Positions 1 through 9,029 of a stretch of DNA of 58,169 nucleotides are shown one piece after another; the first letter of the stretch is position 1; the number at the start of each line of letters is the position of its first letter. Position numbers and translations under genes: made by a program. Source of the DNA: an uncultured Granulosicoccaceae bacterium (lineage in GTDB: Bacteria; Pseudomonadota; Gammaproteobacteria; CALCKW01). Below the pieces are notes generated by a model. That model made no database searches, was not told the DNA's origin, and was given only the letters and a program-made list of their open reading frames with translations. Where the stretch lies: NCBI GenBank assembly GCA_937965695.1, contig CALCKW010000013.1, forward strand, positions 1 to 58,169, read 5' to 3'.

Positions 1-111
1 CGTTTTAGTTGGGGAGTAAGTTAAATCTCAATGAGTCTTAACCTTTGCCGATTGAGAGAAACAAAACATCACTAACTGTTAGATTATTTTCAATGGAATG
101 GAAAGAATCAA

Positions 112-1560
112 ATGCTAAACAGACGAGATTTTGTCCGCCAAACGGCATCTTTGGCAACTTTGATTGCCGTTGATCAATCTATTGCAGCTTCCACTGGTGT
201 AAGGCCCAAAGAAAAAATCATTCGCTACATACAAGATCATTTCCGCAATATTCATAAACCCCTACGCCTACTACACCCTGAGGGCTGCGCGGCCAATATC
301 CAACCCATTGTCGAACAGTTCAACGCGCTGACAGGCTTGCAAGTACAGTTGATCAAAGGATCCTTAGACGACATTGCTTCAGAAGTTCGATTGGCAGAAT
401 CGCTGGGCGCAACCGACACCGGCTTTGACATAGCACTCCCGGCCACTTTCAGTATTCCTGACCTCGCCTCTGGAGGTTTCGTCAAAGACCTATCTAGCTA
501 CGCTGAAAAACATGAACCAAAACTATTCAGCAATGAGATGTTATACGCTTTAGGTGACAGATATTTGGGGAAATTTTTCGGTTACCAAGCCGATGGTGAC
601 GCTTATCTGATGTTTTATAACAATGAGATGCTTGAAGACCAAAAGAGTCGAGATGGTTATGCGCAAAAATTCGGCATCCCATTAGAGCTCCCAAAGACCT
701 GGCAAGAGCTAGACAGACAGATGGCATGGTTTCATCAGCCTGACATAGACCTCTATGGAGGGTCTCTCTACCGAAATCAACGATATATTGGTTGGGAATT
801 CTGGTCGCGCCTACACGGAAATGGCAAGTACCCAATGGACGAAAACTTTGACCCTCAATTGACGACGGCAGAAAGTATTTCTGCACTGGAGTCACTGGTT
901 GAAGCGACGAATAGCTTAGAACCGAGTGTGGCCGAGAATGGTCTATTCGCAAACTTTGAGTCTTACGCTAAGGGAAATAAATACTGCAACATTGGCTGGG
1001 GTGGCACTCAAAAATACTTAACCAGTGACAAGTCGCAACTCAGGAACAAGTTGCAACACAGTATGTTGCCGGGTGGCACACACCCTTCGTTGGGAGTTTT
1101 CCAAACCCCTTATTTCAACTGGGGTTGGAACTATGTTGTTTTGTCAAAAGCAAAAAATCCTGAATTGGCTTATCTGTTTACGCTTTTTGCAAGCCTCCCA
1201 GATACTTCGTCGTTGGCCGTACAGCAACAAAATGGTTTTTTCGACCCTCATCAGATTAGCCACTACGATAACCCTAGAATCCGAGAGATCTACACCGACG
1301 GATTTTTAGATATCCACCGCAGTAGCTTAGAGCAAAGCATGCCTGATTTTCAGGTCATTGCGCAGGAACGCTATATGCGAATATTGAGTGATGCAGTTTA
1401 CGCCGCAGATCGAAAACTTGTCTCTGCAGAATATGCCATGCAGGCAGTTACCACTAAGTGGCAAGAAATAACAGAAGAGGTAGGACGAAACAAACAAACG
1501 GAACAATGGAAACTATTACGAGAATCTTACCCTCAGCATTTATCAGAATTTTTGAGCTAA
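112..1560 (+). CDS. Extracellular solute-binding protein, family 1-like, twin-arginine leader
   Basis: Periplasmic binding protein of the type that captures sugars or other small solutes for ABC importers. The N-terminus carries RRDFV followed by a weakly hydrophobic stretch ending near SIAAS, so export by the Tat route is likely. The 482-residue length and the late GWGGTQ and WGWNYVVLSKAKNPELAYLF segments fit the family 1 fold. No permease or ATPase gene is adjacent. Instead a sensor kinase follows after 47 bases, so the protein may present ligand to that sensor rather than feed a transporter; this is inference. GGAAAG lies about 7 bases before the ATG. The ligand is unknown. Confidence 0.8.
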   Translation: MLNRRDFVRQTASLATLIAVDQSIAASTGVRPKEKIIRYIQDHFRNIHKPLRLLHPEGCAANIQPIVEQFNALTGLQVQLIKGSLDDIASEVRLAESLGATDTGFDIALPATFSIPDLASGGFVKDLSSYAEKHEPKLFSNEMLYALGDRYLGKFFGYQADGDAYLMFYNNEMLEDQKSRDGYAQKFGIPLELPKTWQELDRQMAWFHQPDIDLYGGSLYRNQRYIGWEFWSRLHGNGKYPMDENFDPQLTTAESISALESLVEATNSLEPSVAENGLFANFESYAKGNKYCNIGWGGTQKYLTSDKSQLRNKLQHSMLPGGTHPSLGVFQTPYFNWGWNYVVLSKAKNPELAYLFTLFASLPDTSSLAVQQQNGFFDPHQISHYDNPRIREIYTDGFLDIHRSSLEQSMPDFQVIAQERYMRILSDAVYAADRKLVSAEYAMQAVTTKWQEITEEVGRNKQTEQWKLLRESYPQHLSEFLS

Positions 1561-1607
1561 TCCAATATGTACCTTTTTTTTAAAAAATGTTCTGAGATGA
1601 CCTAGAG

Positions 1608-3119
1608 GTGGCACCTAAAGAATTGAGAAAATACTTTGGTAACTGGCTGCTAATGCTTGCTGTCGCAAGCACTATTGCTTTGTTACCGGCATGGTACGTA
1701 GGCGCACACATAGCCGATCGCGAACGTACATCGGCCAAGGTAGAGTTTAATCTCATCAAGCAGACAAGAGTCGCTACGCTACGAACAGAATTAAGCTCAA
1801 GAGCAAGAGCGCTGGAGACCGTTGCATCTATTGCTCCTGAATTGCAGACCAACAGCAAAGAGCAATTCCAACGGGTCATGTACCCCCTTCTCAAAACACT
1901 ACGCGTCCGCTCTATTTGCTGGCGAAATCAAGACAACATCGAATATCAAGTGCCCGATTCCTTGAACGATTGCGATAACTTTGAGCTGTTCAATTCCGCT
2001 TTAGTTTTCGACGAGGAATCACCAAAACTAATGTTAACAAAAACAGCAGGCGACAGGAGCTCTAAAAATAGAGGCTTTGTCAGCGTGGTCATGGATGCGA
2101 GCTCCTTATTTAGTCGAGTTCACTTAGGCAATATCAACGAATCGATTTTACTCAATGATCGAACACAGCAATCGCTGCGTCGGTTTGTGAAGAGAGACAA
2201 TAGCTTCCAACTTGAGCCAGTCGGGGTGATTCAAACTAGCCCTGAGCTATCGGACTACCAGAGTGTTTTAAGTCTCGCAGGAATCGACATCATTCACCGT
2301 GCTTCCACTGCGGGAGTTGGAAATATAATTTTGGCATGGCAAACGGCCATCATCGTTTGGTTAGTTGTTTTTCTTCTTGGACTGTTTGTCTACTTCATTA
2401 CTTGGCGAAATTTTTTACTCGACACAGAAGTCGCCTTTAGAACCGAGGAGCTCTCTCAGTTTGCCTACAGAACTTCACACGATCTAAAATCCCCCCTGTC
2501 CTCTATAAAACAGTTGATGAATTTTGTTGACGAAGATGTCAGAGCGGGACGCTATGAAGAGTCTCTTGTAGATATAAGTCGCGCAAGAAGTCAGGCTGAA
2601 AAGCTTGAGGCGCTGGTCACTAATATTCTCAATTTGGCAAAAGCGGACAGCCTGACAAGTGATTGGGGGGAATTTTCTCTGTCAGAACAACTAAAAGTAT
2701 TTAAAGAATTAAACTTTGAGCTGATAAAAAACGCAGAGGTTAACATCAGTCAAATCGACGATGACATCACCATTTTATGTAATCGGGTTAGGCTCTCCCA
2801 AATTTTGGAAAATTTACTGAGCAATAGCATCAAGTACGCCGACCAAAATCTCAGCTATTGCTGGGTAAAAATATCCTTGAAACAATCAGAGAAACTTAAT
2901 GTTCTTACGATTGAAGACAATGGCGTCGGTCTCCCAGCTGAGTTCACCAATGACAAACCCGAGGGAACATTTAAGCGCTATCGTCCGGACTTGGCGGATG
3001 GCTCAGGCTTAGGCCTTTCCATTGTCAGGCGCCACGTCAGGAAAATTTCAGGCACCCTCACCTTTACACCATTAGCGCAAGGCACACGGATAGTGGTGGC
3101 GTTTCCCGCCATTGAATAA
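1608..3119 (+). CDS. Membrane sensor histidine kinase
   Basis: Autophosphorylating sensor kinase of the inner membrane. It has one membrane segment near residues 12-32, a periplasmic region of about 210 residues with no domain I recognise, and a second membrane segment near 245-270. The cytoplasmic HisKA helix carries the phosphoacceptor in RTSHDLKSPL (His291). The ATPase domain shows the N box (ENLLSNSIKYA), DNGVGLP and GSGLGLSIV. No HAMP or PAS domain is evident, so the second membrane helix leads almost directly into the dimerisation helix. The start is GTG, shortly after the solute-binding gene. A receiver-domain gene lies tail-to-tail 8 bases downstream and is a plausible partner. Confidence 0.88.
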   Translation: MAPKELRKYFGNWLLMLAVASTIALLPAWYVGAHIADRERTSAKVEFNLIKQTRVATLRTELSSRARALETVASIAPELQTNSKEQFQRVMYPLLKTLRVRSICWRNQDNIEYQVPDSLNDCDNFELFNSALVFDEESPKLMLTKTAGDRSSKNRGFVSVVMDASSLFSRVHLGNINESILLNDRTQQSLRRFVKRDNSFQLEPVGVIQTSPELSDYQSVLSLAGIDIIHRASTAGVGNIILAWQTAIIVWLVVFLLGLFVYFITWRNFLLDTEVAFRTEELSQFAYRTSHDLKSPLSSIKQLMNFVDEDVRAGRYEESLVDISRARSQAEKLEALVTNILNLAKADSLTSDWGEFSLSEQLKVFKELNFELIKNAEVNISQIDDDITILCNRVRLSQILENLLSNSIKYADQNLSYCWVKISLKQSEKLNVLTIEDNGVGLPAEFTNDKPEGTFKRYRPDLADGSGLGLSIVRRHVRKISGTLTFTPLAQGTRIVVAFPAIE

Positions 3120-3127
3120 CCTAATGC

Positions 3128-3547
3128 TTACAAATAAGGGCTGATGCAATCAGACAAGGCTTTCTGATCCGCTTCACCTTTAATGACATACCCTTTTACA
3201 CAATCGTAAGCGGTTGCTCTTTCGATGTCCTCTTTACGGTGTGAGGACGACAACATCATGATGACCACAGAGCTGTATCGCGGATCATTTTCACGTAGCA
3301 CCGAGAATTTATCTAGAAATTCAAAACCGTCCATCAATGGCATATTGATATCCAACAAAATAACCACAGGCGGAAACTTGTCTCCGTGCTTTTTTTTGTT
3401 GGCAGCAAAATCTATCAAAAAATCCATCGCGTGTGAGCCATCGCCTTGTTCGAACACGGGTAAACCCGACCATTCGCTGTTAAGCATGCGCTTAAAAATA
3501 TATCGATCTGTCTCGCTATCGTCGGTTAACAGTATTGAACTTTCCAT
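3128..3547 (-). CDS. Single-domain response regulator receiver protein
   Basis: Stand-alone CheY-like receiver of about 139 residues without an output domain. Acidic pocket residues are in LLTDDSETD, the phosphoacceptor Asp is in LLDINMP (about residue 66), the Ser switch is in MLSSS, and the conserved Lys is in GYVIKGEA (about residue 123). That Lys is followed by Gly instead of the usual Pro. The spacing and the long loop after the phosphorylation site resemble the Rcp1/CheY-like receivers that serve phosphorelays. The gene converges with the histidine kinase. I chose ATG over a TTG one codon earlier; AAGGAT lies about 8 bases upstream. Confidence 0.85.
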   Translation of the reverse strand: MESSILLTDDSETDRYIFKRMLNSEWSGLPVFEQGDGSHAMDFLIDFAANKKKHGDKFPPVVILLDINMPLMDGFEFLDKFSVLRENDPRYSSVVIMMLSSSHRKEDIERATAYDCVKGYVIKGEADQKALSDCISPYL

Positions 3548-3951
3548 CAATGCATATCCTTGCCTGATCTAATTCATGAAACCTGCTCTCCAACAAAGAA
3601 AAGCAAGCGAGGGTCGATTTGCTCTACAAAGCGCCCTCCAAATAGTCCTTAACTCTATAAAACTGCCTACTGTCAAAAAGATTGCTGAAGCCAGAGACTA
3701 ACACTCCCTGAATTGAATTGACTGGTAACCTCTGTTTAAAAAACGCCTTTGGCAACTTTCAATGGCCGATCAACACGTGCTTGAAGCTAAAGAAGGCTAC
3801 CTTCAAACGCCCCGTCGCTCCGAACCCACTGTATTGCAGAAATCGCACGGATAAAAGCGAGATTTTAACGACCTGAAAGCTATTTGAAAGCTTGAAGAGA
3901 TATAGTGCATACACTTTCGGGAGCCCCCCGATTATTCAAGAGGAAAAACTG
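3548..3951. other. Gene-free intergenic stretch, presumed promoters
   Basis: Separates the minus-strand receiver gene from the plus-strand transporter operon, so it should hold divergent promoters. No convincing open frame, RNA gene or strong palindrome was seen. A TTG-started extension of the binding-protein frame enters the last 60 bases but lacks a ribosome site and would spoil the signal peptide. Confidence 0.5.
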
Positions 3952-4920
3952 ATGCGTAAAACTTTTAGCAAAATTCTACTCGCCGCGGCGATAACACTGG
4001 GCGCTGGCATGACTCAAGCCGCACCTATGTTGGATAGTATACACTTCTTGATCCCAGGGGGTGCTGGTGGTGGCTGGGATGGCACAGCACGCGGTACTGG
4101 CGAGGCGCTGACCAACGCTGGCCTGATCGGTCAAGCATCCTACGAAAATATGTCTGGCGGTGGCGGTGGTAAAGCAATTGGCTATTTGATCGAAAACGCC
4201 GACTCGCAAAGCGGCACCTTGATGGTGAACTCCACACCTATAGTCATCCGTTCTTTGACGGGCCGTTTTCCTCAGAGCTTCCGTGATTTGACAATGGTTG
4301 CTGGCACCATCGGTGATTACGCGGCGTTGGTTGTTTCTAAAGACAGCCCGATCATGAGCTTCGAAGATTTGGTAGCAGCCTACAAAGCCGACCCACGCAG
4401 CACTGCAATTGGCGGTGGTTCAGTACCCGGCGGAATGGATCACATTGTCGTAGCAATGGCCATGGAAGCAGCTGGCGAAGACCCCACTAAAGTTAAATAC
4501 ATTCCTTACGATGCAGGCGGCAAGGCAATGGCTTCATTGCTTTCAGGTGAAATTGCTGCACTATCCACTGGCTTCTCAGAAGCAGTAGGTATGGCCCAAG
4601 CTGGCGAAGCACGTATCATCGGTTTTACCGGGCAAGAACGCGTCGACGCCGTTGCTGATGCTAAGACATTCACTGAGCAAGGTTACGAAGTAGATTTCGT
4701 CAACTGGCGTGGATTTTTTGCAGCACCTGGCCTATCAGCAGAAAAGGCTGACGCTTACCGCGCAACTATTGCCGCCATGTACGAAACCCCTGAATGGGAA
4801 GAAGTTCGTGCACGTAACGGTTGGGTTAACATCCACAATTCTGGCGACGAATTCACTGCTTTCTTAGAGAAGCAAGAAGAAGTCATCAAAACGTTGATGG
4901 TTAAGCTCGGCTTCCTATAA
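3952..4920 (+). CDS. tctC: Tripartite tricarboxylate transporter substrate-binding protein TctC
   Basis: Periplasmic binding component of a TTT carrier, which moves carboxylates with an ion gradient rather than ATP. The Sec signal peptide ends at TQAAP. The fold signature is visible as FLIPGGAGGGWDGTAR near the mature N-terminus, VNSTPIVIRSL, and the GGSVPGGMDH loop that binds carboxylate in this family. The mature length (about 300 residues) is normal. The ATG is preceded by AAGAGGA at about 7 bases; a longer TTG-started frame has no such site. First gene of the tctC-tctB-tctA-AtuA-DUF4387 run. The actual substrate is not predictable from the sequence. Confidence 0.93.
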   Translation: MRKTFSKILLAAAITLGAGMTQAAPMLDSIHFLIPGGAGGGWDGTARGTGEALTNAGLIGQASYENMSGGGGGKAIGYLIENADSQSGTLMVNSTPIVIRSLTGRFPQSFRDLTMVAGTIGDYAALVVSKDSPIMSFEDLVAAYKADPRSTAIGGGSVPGGMDHIVVAMAMEAAGEDPTKVKYIPYDAGGKAMASLLSGEIAALSTGFSEAVGMAQAGEARIIGFTGQERVDAVADAKTFTEQGYEVDFVNWRGFFAAPGLSAEKADAYRATIAAMYETPEWEEVRARNGWVNIHNSGDEFTAFLEKQEEVIKTLMVKLGFL

Positions 4921-4935
4921 GTTCTGAGCATGTTA

Positions 4936-4960
4936 TTTCCCCGCCATTCGGGCGGGGAAA
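4936..4960 (+). promoter_or_regulatory. Intercistronic stem-loop between tctC and tctB
   Basis: Perfect 10-bp GC-rich stem (left arm TTTCCCCGCC, right arm GGCGGGGAAA, loop ATTCG) 15 bases after the tctC stop, followed by CTTTAGTTTG with only a weak T tract. In operons that begin with a binding-protein gene such a hairpin commonly stabilises the first message or partly terminates transcription, giving more binding protein than membrane subunit. That role is inferred. Confidence 0.7.
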
Positions 4961-5166
4961 CTTTAGTTTGCAGCCTATTCAATAGTTTCGAAATGCATTC
5001 AAACCGAATCTAAACCCCTTGAGGGTTAGCCCAAAAGACATTCTAAGAAGGCTGATTGACAACACGCTTCGCCGTCCCATCTATCGCAAAATAATCGCTA
5101 GACTTCGACGTATTGACACCTGCTGAAACAGCGCAAAGCGACGCCTTCCTACGGAGAAACAACGCC

Positions 5167-5655
5167 ATGACTCTTGATCGCTCAATCGCTTTCATCTTCC
5201 TGATTTTGTGTATCGTCTATAGCTACACAGCATTTATTAGTATGGAAGCTTCGTTGCTTCCCTTTGAACGCAATATGTCGTTTTTGCCAAACACAATGCC
5301 TAAGTGGCTGGGAGTGCTAGGCATACTCTGCTCATTGGTCGTGATCTTCAACACAGGCCCCGAACACGCGCATAAGCCTGGCGATGGCGACATCAACTAT
5401 CGCCGCTTAGGCGACTATAAAATTGGACAAGCACTGATGTTGATCGGTGCCATGCTCGCCTACGCTTTGTTACTCCGTACCTTGGGCTTTCTTGCAGCCA
5501 CCTCGCTCTTCTTGGCCGGAGGATCAGCCATTCTTGGCGAACGTAACTTGAAATTGATGATTCCCATTTCAATCGCCGCCGCATTTTTTATCTGGTATTT
5601 GGTACAGGAAGTTCTGGGTATTTTTCTTCGGCCCTGGCCGTTTTTTTTAGGTTGA
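5167..5655 (+). CDS. tctB: Tripartite tricarboxylate transporter small membrane subunit TctB
   Basis: Small membrane subunit with four predicted hydrophobic helices (SIAFIFLILCIVYSY at the N-terminus, WLGVLGILCSLVVIF, ALMLIGAMLAYALLL, then LGFLAATSLFLAGG running into a last pair). TctB is needed with TctA for transport, though its precise role is unclear. I chose the ATG preceded by GGAG at about 10 bases, giving 162 residues, the usual length; an earlier TTG adds 18 polar residues with no ribosome site. The final residues LFRPWPFFLG are typical of the family. tctA begins 11 bases after the stop. Confidence 0.88.
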   Translation: MTLDRSIAFIFLILCIVYSYTAFISMEASLLPFERNMSFLPNTMPKWLGVLGILCSLVVIFNTGPEHAHKPGDGDINYRRLGDYKIGQALMLIGAMLAYALLLRTLGFLAATSLFLAGGSAILGERNLKLMIPISIAAAFFIWYLVQEVLGIFLRPWPFFLG

Positions 5656-5666
5656 GGAGATAGAAC

Positions 5667-7187
5667 ATGTTTGAAGGTGTCATGCTTGGGTTATCCACTG
5701 CCCTCACTTTACAGAATCTCTTGATGGTTGTTGGAGGCTGCCTCATTGGTACCTTTATTGGCATGCTGCCAGGTCTCGGCCCGATGTCGATTATTGCCAT
5801 CATGATCCCAGTCGCTATCACGCTTGGAGATCCCTCTTCAGCGCTGATATTGCTAGCTGGTGTCTATTATGGCGCCATTTTTGGAGGATCAACATCGTCG
5901 ATTCTGATTAACGCTCCAGGTGTTGCAAGCACGGTTGCGACTTCCTTTGACGGCTATCCCATGGCACGCGCGGGCAAAGCGGGTAAGGCACTGACCATTG
6001 CAGCAATTTCTAGCTTTACCGGAGGCACCGTCGGCGCAATACTCTTGTTGTTTTTTGCCCCTGCGATGGCAAAGGTTGCTCTGCTCTTTCACTCAGCCGA
6101 GTATTTTGCACTCATGGTCGTCGGCCTATCAGCTATCGCCGCCTTTGCAGGCAGTGGCCAAGTCGCAAAAGCACTGATGATGACAGTGCTTGGATTAATG
6201 CTAGCCACGGTTGGAGAGAGCGCGCAGTTTAGCGCCGCGCGTTTTACGGCAGGCATTATGGATCTGCAAAGTGGCTTCAGTTTTATCACGCTAGCTATGG
6301 CGTTGTTCGCACTACCTGAAGCCATTTATCTAGTTCTCGACCCATTACGCTCCAAAACCGGAGACGGTGATAGCGGTGAAATCAAAGAGCTACGCATCAC
6401 AAAAGAAGAAGCAAAATCTATTGCTCCTGTATTGGGCAGGCAGTCAATACAAGGCTTCTTAATCGGAGTCATGCCGGGCGCAGGTGCCACCATTGCATCA
6501 TTTTTAGGTTATGCCGTTGAACGCAATATCGCCAAAGGCGAAGATCAAGCTCAATTTGGCAAGGGCTCAGTTAAAGGCTTGGCTGCGCCGGAATGCGCCA
6601 ACAATGCCGCTTGTACGGGTTCCTTTGTGCCACTTTTAACACTGGGTATTCCGGGTTCTGGTACAACAGCAATTTTACTGGGAGCATTGATCGCGCTAAA
6701 CGTATCACCTGGCCCGCGCCTGATGATCGACAACCCCGAGATCTTTTGGGCAGTTATCGTCTCAATGTATATCGGCAATTTGGTTTTGTTGGTTCTCAAT
6801 CTACCGCTGATTCCCTATATCGCAAAGCTATTAGCCATTCCGCGCAACTACCTTATCCCCTTTATTCTCTTCTTCACGTTGATGGGCAGTTATATCGGTC
6901 AGAACAACGCCACCGAATTATTGATTTTAGTTGGTATGGGTGTCTGCGCGACTGTTTTGCGCTTTGCTAATTTTCCACTACCACCACTTTTGATCGGGTT
7001 TATTCTTGGGCAGATGCTCGAAGATAATTTTTCACGCGCCACCAACCTCACAGACGGTGTCAGCTTTATGTGGGAACGTCCAATGACACTCTGCTTATTA
7101 ATATTGGCCGTGGGGCTGATCATTGTACCTAGCACACGCGCTAAAATGGCCATGCGTAAACGCAAAGGAGTAGCCTTGGGTGACTAA
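5667..7187 (+). CDS. tctA: Tripartite tricarboxylate transporter large permease TctA
   Basis: Main membrane channel of the TTT carrier, about 12 helices, 506 residues as expected. Family signatures are MLPGLGPMSIIAIMIPVA near the start, GVYYGAIFGGSTSSILIN, and the mid-protein repeat MPGAGATIASFLGYA with APECANNAACTGSFVP. The tail is basic (RKRKGV). AGGAG stands about 6 bases before the ATG. The last 8 bases overlap the next gene, which suggests that the transported acid and the AtuA-type protein belong to one pathway. Confidence 0.94.
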   Translation: MFEGVMLGLSTALTLQNLLMVVGGCLIGTFIGMLPGLGPMSIIAIMIPVAITLGDPSSALILLAGVYYGAIFGGSTSSILINAPGVASTVATSFDGYPMARAGKAGKALTIAAISSFTGGTVGAILLLFFAPAMAKVALLFHSAEYFALMVVGLSAIAAFAGSGQVAKALMMTVLGLMLATVGESAQFSAARFTAGIMDLQSGFSFITLAMALFALPEAIYLVLDPLRSKTGDGDSGEIKELRITKEEAKSIAPVLGRQSIQGFLIGVMPGAGATIASFLGYAVERNIAKGEDQAQFGKGSVKGLAAPECANNAACTGSFVPLLTLGIPGSGTTAILLGALIALNVSPGPRLMIDNPEIFWAVIVSMYIGNLVLLVLNLPLIPYIAKLLAIPRNYLIPFILFFTLMGSYIGQNNATELLILVGMGVCATVLRFANFPLPPLLIGFILGQMLEDNFSRATNLTDGVSFMWERPMTLCLLILAVGLIIVPSTRAKMAMRKRKGVALGD

Positions 7188-8565
7188 GTGCGTTGACGGC
7201 ATACGTGTATTTGCCCCAACAGGGGCGCTGGGCATGGGCTTTTTAGATGAATCCCTAGCACGTGCAGTACAGATGAAACCTGATGTTATTGCCTGCGATG
7301 CAGGCTCCACTGACTCCGGTCCTCACTATCTCGGTGCTGCAAAACCGAAAATGTCTGAGCAAGCCATTCGTCGAGACATGGGCCGTTTGTTGAAAGCACG
7401 GGATTCGCTAAAGGTGCCATTGATCATCGGGTCTTGTGGCACCAGCGGAACTGATACCGGAGTCGACTGGATGCGAGACATCACTTTGGCCCTAGCGACA
7501 GAGAATAATCTCACCTTTAAACTTGGCTTGGCCTACTGCGAACAATCCAGTGATCAGGTTGCAAAGTGGATGCTCGACAGCAAAATACAAGCACTGCCTG
7601 GTGCTCCTGCAACAAACAGCGATGACGCTGCGAGCTGCACGCACATCGTAGCCATGATGGGCGCAGAAGCGATACAACATCTGTTAGAGCAAGATTGCGA
7701 TGTCATACTCGCCGGACGCACAACCGATACCGCCCTATTTGCCGCCTTGCCGTTGATGCGTGGCCTACCGCCAGGCCCCGTTTGGCATTGCGCTAAAACT
7801 ATCGAATGCGGCGCTGTTTGTTCAACAAAAATGCGCGCCGATGGACTAATGGCTGACATAGATGCCAGCGGCTTTGAGGTGGAACCTACTGCTCTCGATG
7901 CTGGCTGCACACCTCTGGGTGTGGCGTCGCATACCCTCTACGAAAATGCGGACCCCATCTACATCACTGAACCATCCGGTGTGCTCGATACCGGGAACGC
8001 ACAATACCTAGCGATCAATGAGCGGCGCACTCGGGTGACCGGCTCCGGCTTCGAGCATAAACCCTACAGCATCAAGCTTGAAGGCGCGGCACCGTTGGGG
8101 TACCAAACGGTCGCTGTCGGCGGCATACGCGATCCCTATATTCTGCGCCAACTCGAACCCTGGACCGCAGAGATGATGGAAGCTTTTGAACTCCGTGTCG
8201 CTGAACTGACGCCTTATACCTTAGGTGATGAGGTGCGCATCGACATCAGCTATTATGGTCGTGATGCTGTGATGCTTTCTGGTGAGACTGAGGCCGACAA
8301 GGTCAACCACGAAAACGGTATTCTGATAGTTGTCACGGCGCCTGAACAAGAAACAGCAAACACAGTAGCTCGCTTTGTCACGCATGCGGCATCACATTGG
8401 CCAATCCCAGAATGGAAAGGGTTTATTAGCGGTATAGCCTTCCCTTTCTCACCACCGGAAATAGACCGAGGGATGGCTTACCGCTTTGTGCTGCACCACG
8501 TCGTGACGGATATCTCTCCGCTAGAATTATTTCGCTTTAAAACGCTAGAGGTGAAGAATGCCTGA
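7180..8565 (+). CDS. AtuA-family protein (DUF1446)
   Basis: Member of the family named after AtuA of the Pseudomonas acyclic terpene (citronellol/geraniol) pathway, whose biochemical step is not settled. Visible features are the Gly-rich N-terminus FAPTGALGMGF, CDAGSTDSGPHYLG, GSCGTSGTD and the mid-region LAGRTTDTALFAA typical of the family. Length 461 residues is normal. The GTG start lies inside the end of tctA with AAAGGAG about 9 bases before it, so translation is probably coupled. Linkage to a TTT carrier and to DUF4387 is common for this family and points to catabolism of an organic acid, not necessarily a terpene. Confidence 0.87.
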   Translation: MTKCVDGIRVFAPTGALGMGFLDESLARAVQMKPDVIACDAGSTDSGPHYLGAAKPKMSEQAIRRDMGRLLKARDSLKVPLIIGSCGTSGTDTGVDWMRDITLALATENNLTFKLGLAYCEQSSDQVAKWMLDSKIQALPGAPATNSDDAASCTHIVAMMGAEAIQHLLEQDCDVILAGRTTDTALFAALPLMRGLPPGPVWHCAKTIECGAVCSTKMRADGLMADIDASGFEVEPTALDAGCTPLGVASHTLYENADPIYITEPSGVLDTGNAQYLAINERRTRVTGSGFEHKPYSIKLEGAAPLGYQTVAVGGIRDPYILRQLEPWTAEMMEAFELRVAELTPYTLGDEVRIDISYYGRDAVMLSGETEADKVNHENGILIVVTAPEQETANTVARFVTHAASHWPIPEWKGFISGIAFPFSPPEIDRGMAYRFVLHHVVTDISPLELFRFKTLEVKNA

Positions 8566-8887
8566 GCAGAATTCGACAACGACGACTCTGGGCGAATTGG
8601 CTAGCTTGGTTCGCAGCAAAAATGCGGGCCCATTCTGGGTAACCTTTGACGTGATGTTCGACACCGACGATGATTTCCAGCGTGTAGTTGATAGCCAACT
8701 GATCAATCGTGAATGGGTCGCTTCAACGTGGCAAATTGCACGAGATGAAATAGTACTGGTGGAGCTTAAGGCAGCCCGGGCCATAAAGTTCTCATTCCCC
8801 AGACAACAAGTACAAGGCGACCCTGGTGAGTCGGACCAGTATTCTGGTCAACAATATGCACCGTTGTTAGCTTTGTGTATTGCCTAA
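8558..8887 (+). CDS. DUF4387 domain protein, partner of AtuA-family protein
   Basis: Short protein of 109 residues whose LASLVRSKNAGPFWVTFDVM and ATWQIARDE-like blocks identify DUF4387. In other bacteria this domain is found fused to, or directly after, AtuA-type proteins, so the two probably form one complex. The ATG overlaps the end of the upstream gene by 8 bases. No catalytic motif can be named. The operon appears to end here. Confidence 0.85.
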   Translation: MPEQNSTTTTLGELASLVRSKNAGPFWVTFDVMFDTDDDFQRVVDSQLINREWVASTWQIARDEIVLVELKAARAIKFSFPRQQVQGDPGESDQYSGQQYAPLLALCIA

Positions 8888-8932
8888 CACGCGTCGATAG
8901 TCTTTGTTGTTTATCGATACATTATAAGTTTG

Positions 8933-8960
8933 GAGCAAGCCGTTTCTTAGGGCTTTGCTC
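8933..8960 (+). terminator. Possible terminator hairpin after the tct operon
   Basis: GAGCAAGCC pairs with GGGCTTTGCTC across an 8-base loop with one bulge, about 45 bases after the last gene of the operon. There is no proper T tract, so this is a weak terminator call. Confidence 0.35.
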
Positions 8961-9029
8961 ACTCACAAAAAACGAACAGCTCAAGCAGGCAACACAAAAA
9001 GACGTGCCCCACTCCTGCACCCCGCGCCA

